From contig JAHISW010000089.1 of the NCBI GenBank assembly GCA_018817995.1, forward strand, positions 1 to 6,261: DNA of 6,261 bases. The letters run 5' to 3'. Below are positions 1 to 4,218 of the stretch, one piece after another. The notes beneath the pieces were generated by a model, which did not search any database, had not been told where the DNA came from, and saw only the letters and a list, made by a program, of their open reading frames with translations. Source of the stretch: Patescibacteria group bacterium (GTDB taxonomy: Bacteria > Patescibacteriota > Minisyncoccia > JAHISW01 > Tagabacteraceae). Within the stretch, counting starts at the first letter, position 1. Every line of letters begins with the position of its first letter. The position numbers were made by a program, and so were the translations under genes.

Positions 1-1
1 A

Positions 2-277
2 TCAGGCGTAGGTTCTCCCGGAAACGAAACAGAGTATTTTGGTTCTCTGACTGAAAAAGCTGTTCAAAAATTCCAGGAAAAACATGGCATAGCCAAGAAG
101 GGTGATTCCGGCTACGGTTATGTTGGGCCTAAGACTCGGGCTAAAATAGCCGAAGTATTCAGCGGACAAACGCAAACCCAAACTCAGACTCAATCTCAAA
201 CAGAAACACTGCAGGCTCAAATTCAGCAAATGCTTCAACAAGTGGAAGCTTTGCAGGCGCAGTTGAACGCAATATAG
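2..277 (+). CDS. Peptidoglycan-binding domain protein, C-terminal part (5' end outside window)
   Basis: The reading frame enters from the left edge and gives 91 residues before a TAG at 275-277, followed directly by an in-frame TAA. Residues about 9-50 match the second half of a PG_binding_1 repeat: a YFGSLTEKAVQKFQ segment, then HGI, a Gly-rich turn and VGPKTRAKI. In this family the domain binds cell-wall peptidoglycan non-covalently and is usually attached to a secreted enzyme or surface protein; that partner lies upstream and cannot be seen. Residues 56-67 are a Gln-Thr run, and residues 68-91 (LQAQIQQMLQQVEALQAQL) form a short Gln-rich amphipathic coiled coil. Such tails are, from memory, common in exported Parcubacteria proteins. 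The next gene has its own promoter, so this is probably the last gene of its unit, although no terminator hairpin follows. Confidence 0.85.
   Translation, partial: SGVGSPGNETEYFGSLTEKAVQKFQEKHGIAKKGDSGYGYVGPKTRAKIAEVFSGQTQTQTQTQSQTETLQAQIQQMLQQVEALQAQLNAI
167..202 (+). repeat. Six-copy hexanucleotide repeat (CAAACN-like) coding Gln-Thr
   Basis: Six consecutive 6-nt units, variants of CAAACN (caaacg, caaacc, caaact, cagact, caatct, caaaca), are in codon register and encode QT QT QT QT QS QT. They form the linker between the peptidoglycan-binding domain and the coiled tail. The units already differ from one another, so this is an aged simple repeat, not a recent expansion. Length change by slippage would stay in frame. 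Confidence 0.7.
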
Positions 278-295
278 TAAAAATTTGTGAGGTTT

Positions 296-306
296 TGTGG
301 TAAAAT
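296..306 (+). promoter_or_regulatory. Extended -10 promoter for the 313-2490 unit
   Basis: TGTGG followed by TAAAAT (hexamer at 301-306) resembles an extended -10 box. No good -35 sits 16-18 nt upstream; the nearest TTG-type hexamer (TTGTGA, 285-290) is only 10 nt away. The hexamer ends 6 nt before the ATG at 313, so transcription would begin at about 312-314. The message would then start at or next to the start codon, which fits the lack of a Shine-Dalgarno site. The evidence is the motif and its spacing only. Confidence 0.5.
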
Positions 307-312
307 AATTTT

Positions 313-594
313 ATGAATATGAATAAAAAATCTTTTATTATTTTAGCAATCGTTTTGATTGTCGTCGTTGCCATGGCAGTTGGTTATTGCTATTATCAAA
401 AAGTAAAAAAGGAAACGACTAGTGCTGATGCTATAGAACAAGCCAGTAACGTGACCGAAAATTTGGGTCAGCAGGCCAGCCAGGGGGTTTTGCCTTCTAT
501 TGATCCGCAATCCAATCCCATGGAAAACGCGCCTGACACAAATCCCATGTCCAAAACCAATCCTTTTTCTGGTATAAAAACTAATCCATTTTAA
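313..594 (+). CDS. Small membrane-anchored protein with C-terminal Asn-Pro-Phe motifs
   Basis: This 93-residue protein has a short basic N-terminus, one hydrophobic segment (residues about 8-28) and a Lys-rich stop (KVKK, 30-33). It reads as a signal anchor with about 60 residues outside the membrane. The outer part is low in hydrophobic residues and ends in four Asn-Pro motifs (N68, N77, N83 and N91), the last two as NPF, with NPF as the final three residues. I do not know its function. From memory, similar small proteins with NPF-rich ends occur in Parcubacteria; this was not checked. The start could be the ATG at 313 or the one at 319. I chose 313 because it lies where transcription should begin, and there is no Shine-Dalgarno site to decide. 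It is followed after 7 nt by the cysteine-repeat gene and is probably co-transcribed with it. Confidence 0.75.
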   Translation: MNMNKKSFIILAIVLIVVVAMAVGYCYYQKVKKETTSADAIEQASNVTENLGQQASQGVLPSIDPQSNPMENAPDTNPMSKTNPFSGIKTNPF

Positions 595-601
595 TAGCAT
601 T

Positions 602-1897
602 ATGATGAATAAAAAATATTTTTTCGCGTTGGCAACGGTAACTGTTTTGGGCGGGGCTTTAATCGTTTTTGCTTCACCTTCTAATATTCAGTATCCGGTT
701 GAAGAGCTGGACAATTGCGCCAGCGAAACTGCTTGTCGGGTCTATTGTGATGTTTCCGCCAACACGGAAGCCTGCCTTAATTTTGCCGAAAAAAATAATT
801 TGATGACAACCAAAGAAATTCAAAAGGCCAGAAAATTTAAAGATATGGGTACTGGTCCGGGTGGGTGCAAAACCGATGTTGAATGCGAAACCTATTGCGA
901 CTCTGTTGAGCATATGGATGAGTGCATATCTTTCGCGGAAAAGAACGGACTAATGCCAGCCGAAGAATTGGAAGAGGCTAAAAAAGTTCAGACCGCCAAA
1001 AACCGCGGGGTAAAAATGCCCGCTTGTGGTAGTAAGAAACAATGTGATTTATATTGCTCTGAGGCATCGCATATGGAAGAATGCATAATTTTTGCTCGGG
1101 AAGCCGGTCTTATGTCGCCTCAAGAATTGGAAGAATCGGAGAAAGTTTTGGCCGCTATTAAAGCTGGGGCCACTCCGCCTCCTTGCGGGGGGAAAAAAGA
1201 ATGCGATATTTATTGTTCGCAGGAAGAACATTTTGACGCTTGTTTAGATTTTGCTTTGGCTGCCGGATTTATGGACCCCAAAGACGCGGAGATGGCCAGG
1301 AAGACAGGAGGGAAGGGTCCGGGCGGATGTCGTGGTGAAGAAGAATGCGATGCTTTTTGCGAACAGGAGGGTAATATGGAAATTTGCGGTCAATTTGCTT
1401 ACGACAACGGGATGGTGACCAAAGAAGAATTTGAAATGATGAAAAAGACCAAGGGAAAGGGTCCGGGTGGGTGTAAAAGCATAGAAGAGTGCGATAATTT
1501 TTGCAATAATCCGGATAATCAAGAAACTTGTTTTAATTTTGCCAAAGAAAACGGCATGATATCAGAGAAGGAGATTCAACAGATGGAAGAAGGCAAGCAG
1601 CAGTTTAACAATATGCAGCCAGGAGACGAAGAACACGGGTTTGCGCCCGGCACAGGTCCTGATTCAATGGGGAAACCTCCATGCGAGGGAGATGAGTGCC
1701 AGCAGATGCCACAAGAATATGAGCCCGGCACAGGTCCGGATTCTATGATGAATAAGCCTCCATGCGAGGGAGATGAGTGCCAGCAGATGCCACCGCCACC
1801 TCCACCGGTAGAGCCGATAGAACAACAACCCATATCTTTCACTTTTGATTTGCTTTTAGGAGCGATTTTGATGCCTTTTGTTCAGATTTTTCAGTAG
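602..1897 (+). CDS. Secreted cysteine-repeat protein with six four-Cys repeats
   Basis: This 431-residue protein has a signal peptide (residues 1 to about 24, possible cleavage after VFA). Six repeats follow, each with the exact spacing C-x5-C-x3-C-x8-C, then FA and a Gly or Asn before a hydrophobic pair, then an acidic helix. The first Cys of each repeat is C39, C89, C142, C195, C243 and C291. Residues about 348-397 hold a second repeat type, two copies of PGTGPDSM...KPPCEGDECQQMP. Then come a run of six prolines and a hydrophobic C-terminus (about 411-430). All 28 cysteines lie at repeat positions and none elsewhere, which suggests a fully disulfide-bonded extracellular protein; metal binding is a less likely alternative. 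I recognise no characterised family, but recall similar repeats in Parcubacteria hypothetical proteins. The start could be 602 or the adjacent ATG at 605. The phosphatase gene follows after 2 nt. Confidence 0.85.
   Translation: MMNKKYFFALATVTVLGGALIVFASPSNIQYPVEELDNCASETACRVYCDVSANTEACLNFAEKNNLMTTKEIQKARKFKDMGTGPGGCKTDVECETYCDSVEHMDECISFAEKNGLMPAEELEEAKKVQTAKNRGVKMPACGSKKQCDLYCSEASHMEECIIFAREAGLMSPQELEESEKVLAAIKAGATPPPCGGKKECDIYCSQEEHFDACLDFALAAGFMDPKDAEMARKTGGKGPGGCRGEEECDAFCEQEGNMEICGQFAYDNGMVTKEEFEMMKKTKGKGPGGCKSIEECDNFCNNPDNQETCFNFAKENGMISEKEIQQMEEGKQQFNNMQPGDEEHGFAPGTGPDSMGKPPCEGDECQQMPQEYEPGTGPDSMMNKPPCEGDECQQMPPPPPPVEPIEQQPISFTFDLLLGAILMPFVQIFQ
716..1592 (+). repeat. Six tandem four-cysteine repeats, period 48-53 codons
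   Basis: The region encodes six tandem units of about 50 residues. Distances between first cysteines are 50, 53, 53, 48 and 48 residues. Units 1, 4 and 5 end in a G(T/K)GPGG linker before the next cysteine, while units 2 and 3 have a longer linker ending in MPA or PPP. The nucleotide stretch coding GPGGC is nearly identical near 856, 1316 and 1460, so some units are related at DNA level, while the rest has diverged. The repeat arose by duplication within the gene. Confidence 0.85.
1645..1800 (+). repeat. Two-copy direct repeat near the 3' end of the cysteine-repeat gene
   Basis: A 37-nt stretch at 1676-1712 is repeated without mismatch at 1757-1793. A further 15-nt identity lies upstream (1645-1659 and 1723-1737). 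The offset is 78 nt for the first block and 81 nt for the second, because copy two has one extra codon (SMMNK against SMGK). Each copy encodes about 26 residues with a CEGDEC motif. The high identity points to a recent in-frame duplication. Confidence 0.85.
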
Positions 1898-1899
1898 AC

Positions 1900-2490
1900 A
1901 TGGTATCAGATGTAAAATTACTATTTTTTCTCAACAACCTTGTCGGCAAGTCTCAGATTTTTGACGCTCTCGTTGTTTTTTTCGCTTCGTATTTGCAGTA
2001 TTTTCTTATTGTTGTTTTTTGTTTGCTTCTGTATTTTTGGGCTTACACTAAGAGAGAAAAATTTTATTTGTTTGGGATAACTGTTGTTTCGGCTATTGTT
2101 GCCCGTTTCGGCATAACAGAAATTATTAGATTTTTTTACCATCGCCCACGTCCGTTTCTTGTTTACCAATTAAACCAGCTTATGTCGAACAACAACTGGT
2201 CTTTTCCTTCCGGACATTCAGCTTTTTTTTTCGCGATGGCGACGGCAATTTATCTTTACAACAAGAAGTGGGGTATTGGATTTTTTATTGCCACTATTTT
2301 GATGAATATCAGCCGAGTTATCGCAGGGGTACATTATCCTTCGGACATTTTGGGTGGGATGGTTGTCGGTGTCGCGGTCGCTTGCGCTGTTTTTTATCTA
2401 TTCCGCACAAAACTTAAACATTGCAAGGTAGGGTTTTCTTTGTTACTATCACTGTGGATCCCCCTCAGAGGGGTGGGTATTGGATTTTAA
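1900..2490 (+). CDS. PAP2-family membrane lipid phosphatase
   Basis: This 196-residue integral membrane protein carries all three PAP2 signature motifs: R77-x6-R84-P85 (the usual first Lys is Arg), P103-S-G-H106, and S138-R-x3-G-x-H145-x3-D149. H106, H145 and D149 are the expected catalytic residues. Members of this superfamily remove phosphate from lipid phosphates or diphosphates at the membrane. The small size and lack of extra domains would fit a BcrC-like undecaprenyl diphosphate phosphatase, but phosphatidylglycerophosphate or another lipid phosphate is equally possible. Five or six hydrophobic segments are visible. The start lies 2 nt after the cysteine-repeat gene, so the two are probably co-transcribed, with no Shine-Dalgarno site. 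The last 22 or so residues (175-196) lie beyond the normal domain end and are encoded by DNA that also holds the next gene's promoter. Confidence 0.9.
   Translation: MVSDVKLLFFLNNLVGKSQIFDALVVFFASYLQYFLIVVFCLLLYFWAYTKREKFYLFGITVVSAIVARFGITEIIRFFYHRPRPFLVYQLNQLMSNNNWSFPSGHSAFFFAMATAIYLYNKKWGIGFFIATILMNISRVIAGVHYPSDILGGMVVGVAVACAVFYLFRTKLKHCKVGFSLLLSLWIPLRGVGIGF
2421..2449 (+). promoter_or_regulatory. Sigma-70-type promoter for the SIMPL gene
   Basis: TTGCAA (2421-2426) and TACTAT (2444-2449) are separated by exactly 17 nt, and TG lies one base before the -10 hexamer (2441-2442), giving an extended -10. This is the best promoter match in the window. Transcription should start near 2456, leaving a leader of about 60 nt before the ATG at 2517. 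The promoter lies wholly within the phosphatase coding frame. Confidence 0.65.
2461..2473 (+). promoter_or_regulatory. Small GC hairpin at the start of the SIMPL leader
   Basis: CCCCT and AGGGG pair around a CAG loop, a five-base-pair stem at the predicted 5' end of the SIMPL message. No T-run follows, so it is not a terminator. A 5'-end hairpin could protect the message from decay; that role is inferred. Confidence 0.4.
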
Positions 2491-2500
2491 CCAAAAACAA

Positions 2501-2507
2501 AAAGGAG
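2501..2507 (+). promoter_or_regulatory. Strong ribosome binding site that fixes the SIMPL start
   Basis: AAAGGAG ends 9 nt before the ATG at 2517 and is a near-perfect match to the 16S rRNA tail. It decides the start against a longer in-frame opening from TTG at 2421, which would add 32 residues ahead of the signal peptide. No other gene in the window has such a site. Confidence 0.85.
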
Positions 2508-2516
2508 ATCATTGAC

Positions 2517-3233
2517 ATGAAAAAGAGAGTAGCTGTTTGTGTTTTGGCGTTGTTTGCAATTGTTGTTTTGGCAACTCCGGCTGTTGGAGCAGATAGGATT
2601 TTTTCAATTACGCTAACAGGAGAGGGCGAGGTTTGTGCTGTTCCAGACAAAGCAGAAATTTTTATTCGTATTAATGGTATGGCTCAAACACAAAAGCTTG
2701 CAGTAGAAGCGCAAGCAGAGAGAATGCATAGTGTTATGGATTTTCTACGAAAGAGAAATGTTCCTTCTAAAGATATGTCTACATTGAATTATTTATGCGG
2801 TCCGCGTTATGAATATGACAAATCACAGCAGAAAAGAATTTTGGTGGAATATGTTGCATCGCAGAATTTGAAAATTCGCATCTCTAAAGATGCAGTTGGC
2901 GCAATAATTGATGGGGTTTCAATTTGGGCATTTGTTGAGAATATTACCTTTGTGGTGAGTAATCAAAAAGAATTATTCGAAAAAGCAATTGCTCTTGCTA
3001 TTGAAGATGCCAAGTCCAAGGCGAGGAAACGTGCAAGCGCATTGGGTATTAAGTTAGGAGCGGTTATTGGTTATCAAGAGAATCTTAACCATCCATTACA
3101 ACGTGGCATGCGTAATGAAATGTCTTCTTTATCCGACAGGGGAAGCTCTGTACCGACGATACCCGTAGGTGAGAATGAAATTCGAGCGACAGTCTCTATC
3201 ACATATGAAATAATTGTTTTAAGAAAAAATTAA
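2517..3233 (+). CDS. Exported SIMPL-domain (DUF541) protein
   Basis: This 238-residue protein starts with a Sec signal peptide (MKKR, hydrophobic core, likely cleavage after AVGA at residue 25). The rest matches the SIMPL/DUF541 family: TGEGEV-x-AVPD-x-A near the mature N-terminus (35-46), GPRYEYD followed by ASQNLKIRI in the middle, and an A-x-ALGIKLG segment followed by a Tyr-Gln-Glu turn late in the domain. Length is normal for the family. SIMPL proteins are periplasmic or surface proteins; some form oligomeric rings, and links to oxidative stress are reported, but the biochemical role is poorly defined. The mature part has two cysteines (C40 and C94). It is a single-gene unit with its own promoter, ribosome binding site and terminator. 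Those signals differ from its neighbours and suggest separate acquisition. Confidence 0.9.
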   Translation: MKKRVAVCVLALFAIVVLATPAVGADRIFSITLTGEGEVCAVPDKAEIFIRINGMAQTQKLAVEAQAERMHSVMDFLRKRNVPSKDMSTLNYLCGPRYEYDKSQQKRILVEYVASQNLKIRISKDAVGAIIDGVSIWAFVENITFVVSNQKELFEKAIALAIEDAKSKARKRASALGIKLGAVIGYQENLNHPLQRGMRNEMSSLSDRGSSVPTIPVGENEIRATVSITYEIIVLRKN

Positions 3234-3238
3234 AATAT

Positions 3239-3270
3239 AAAGCCACCCTCTCTTAGTGGGGTGGTTTTTT
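3239..3270 (+). terminator. Rho-independent terminator of the SIMPL gene
   Basis: CCACCC (3243-3248) pairs with GGGTGG (3259-3264). The stem extends by a T-G wobble inside and A-T/G-T pairs outside, with an eight-base loop (3250-3257). Six T residues follow at 3265-3270. It begins 5 nt after the SIMPL stop codon and should separate this gene from the protease downstream. Confidence 0.9.
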
Positions 3271-3336
3271 ATTTTAAACTTGCTCTTTTTCTTTTGAAAA
3301 TGTAACATTAAATACATTATTGGAGTGAATATTTTT

Positions 3337-3342
3337 TAAAAT
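3337..3342 (+). promoter_or_regulatory. Possible -10 box just ahead of the metalloprotease
   Basis: TAAAAT ends 5 nt before the ATG at 3348, much like the arrangement at 301-313. It would give a leaderless message. There is no TG extension and no -35 at the right distance, and the surrounding DNA is very AT-rich, so chance is a real possibility. A weak alternative pairs TTGAAA (3294-3299) with an A/T-rich -10 near 3315-3322. Confidence 0.3.
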
Positions 3343-3347
3343 AAATT

Positions 3348-4166
3348 ATGAAAAAATATATAATTTTAGGATTGTTTGTGGCGATGCTGATGGTTTCAGT
3401 TGGTGTAGTATTAGCCGCTAAGCCCGACACAGCGCCAAGGGGTCTTACAAAAGTAACAATGCCTTCTCATGCCGTTGAAGTTGCGCCCGGTGTTTTTAGT
3501 TTAGGCACAGCGATGAATAACGGAAAGGTTGTTGAAGGGTATGCATTTGTGCATTACAAGAAAGGTTATCAGCGTCCGGAAGGTAAAGGCGGAAAAGCGC
3601 CAAAAGGCGATAGTCAATGTTATGGGTTTTTATCAAAAGGAGCGAAGTGGAAGACGGTTGAACCTTATATTGTTGACCCAACGAATACGAGGGGACTGGA
3701 TGGAACTTTTATAAAAGACAATATGATGTCTAATATTGCCAAATGGGAGAGTGCTTCTGGTAAAAATATTCTTGGAGATGAAGTTGCAGGGATTGTTGAC
3801 GGAGCGGACACGGTTAGCCCAGACAATAAAAACGAAGTTTATTTTGCAGACATTGATAGTCAAGGCGCCATTGGCGTAACAATTATATGGGGTATTTTTG
3901 GCGGTCCGCCACAAGGGAGAGAATTAGTGGAATGGGACATGATATTTGATGATGTGGATTTTGACTGGTCTATGGTCGGAGAAGCGGGCAAGATGGATTT
4001 TGAAAATATTGCTACTCACGAGCTTGGTCACAGTGTGGGAATGGGAGACCTTTATACAGATGAATGTTCCGAGCAAACAATGTATGGTTACGCTGATTAC
4101 GGAGAAACAAAGAAAGGGACGCTAGAAGCGGGTGATATTACAGGAATTCAAGAATTATACAAATAA
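3348..4166 (+). CDS. Exported matrixin-like zinc metalloprotease
   Basis: This 272-residue protein has a signal peptide (residues 1 to about 24). A region with a basic Gly/Lys-rich stretch (about 71-88) follows, then a catalytic domain from about residue 100, beginning AKWKTVEPYIVDP. The zinc site is H224-E225-L-G-H228-x2-G231-x2-D234, so the third ligand position is Asp where MMP-type matrixins have His. M245 in SEQTMYGYAD is the expected Met-turn. These features place it in the metzincin clan, close to peptidase families M10 and M7 (snapalysin also uses Asp). It should cut extracellular or envelope proteins. The only two cysteines are C91, just before the catalytic domain, and C240, just after the zinc site. 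They may form a disulfide, or C91 may act as a latency switch. There is no Shine-Dalgarno site. From memory, similar sequences occur in DPANN archaea and CPR bacteria. Confidence 0.85.
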   Translation: MKKYIILGLFVAMLMVSVGVVLAAKPDTAPRGLTKVTMPSHAVEVAPGVFSLGTAMNNGKVVEGYAFVHYKKGYQRPEGKGGKAPKGDSQCYGFLSKGAKWKTVEPYIVDPTNTRGLDGTFIKDNMMSNIAKWESASGKNILGDEVAGIVDGADTVSPDNKNEVYFADIDSQGAIGVTIIWGIFGGPPQGRELVEWDMIFDDVDFDWSMVGEAGKMDFENIATHELGHSVGMGDLYTDECSEQTMYGYADYGETKKGTLEAGDITGIQELYK

Positions 4167-4193
4167 TTCAACTTCAAATTCTGTATATAAAAA

Positions 4194-4205
4194 TAGCGGT
4201 CGCTA
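4194..4205 (+). promoter_or_regulatory. 12-nt dyad upstream of the SpeE-like gene
   Basis: TAGCG and CGCTA flank a central GT. The dyad sits between a possible AT-rich -10 (TATATA, 4184-4189, preceded by TG) and the GTG at 4219. The two-base centre is too short for a stable hairpin and no T-run follows, so an operator is likelier than a terminator. A single small dyad can occur by chance. Confidence 0.25.
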
Positions 4206-4218
4206 GAGTTATATATTT

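Noticed and set aside
343..913. Open reverse-strand frames opposite the NPF-tail and cysteine-repeat genes
   Set aside because: They lie opposite clearly coding + strand genes, have no recognisable domain or upstream signals, and are explained as mirror images of biased codon use.
716..1800. CRISPR-like or transposon-type repeat
   Set aside because: The repeats are in-frame protein-coding duplications with diverged units; there are no uniform spacers, inverted ends or transposase.
1576..1842. Reverse-strand frame with a duplicated Cys/Gly-rich peptide
   Set aside because: Its internal repeat simply reflects the DNA direct repeat of the + strand gene, and its Gly run is the complement of the proline codons.
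602..1897. Reading the acidic helices after each cysteine unit as EF-hand calcium sites
   Set aside because: The acidic residues do not follow the 12-residue EF-hand loop pattern; they lie in helix-like stretches instead.
2461..2473. Hairpin after the phosphatase gene as a terminator
   Set aside because: It lies inside the phosphatase coding frame, has a short stem and is not followed by a T-run.
2421..2516. Longer SIMPL protein starting at TTG 2421
   Set aside because: It would put 32 residues ahead of a good signal peptide, and the strong ribosome site 9 nt before ATG 2517 marks the real start. The TTG is better explained as part of the -35 box.
2512..2540. Perfect -35 sequence TTGACA overlapping the SIMPL start codon
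   Set aside because: The hexamer 17 nt downstream is GTTTGT, which is no -10 box, and the site would start transcription inside the gene.
3496..3914. Overlapping frames on both strands within the metalloprotease gene
   Set aside because: The metalloprotease frame is intact with signal peptide, zinc motif and Met-turn; the other frames show no domain or start signal.
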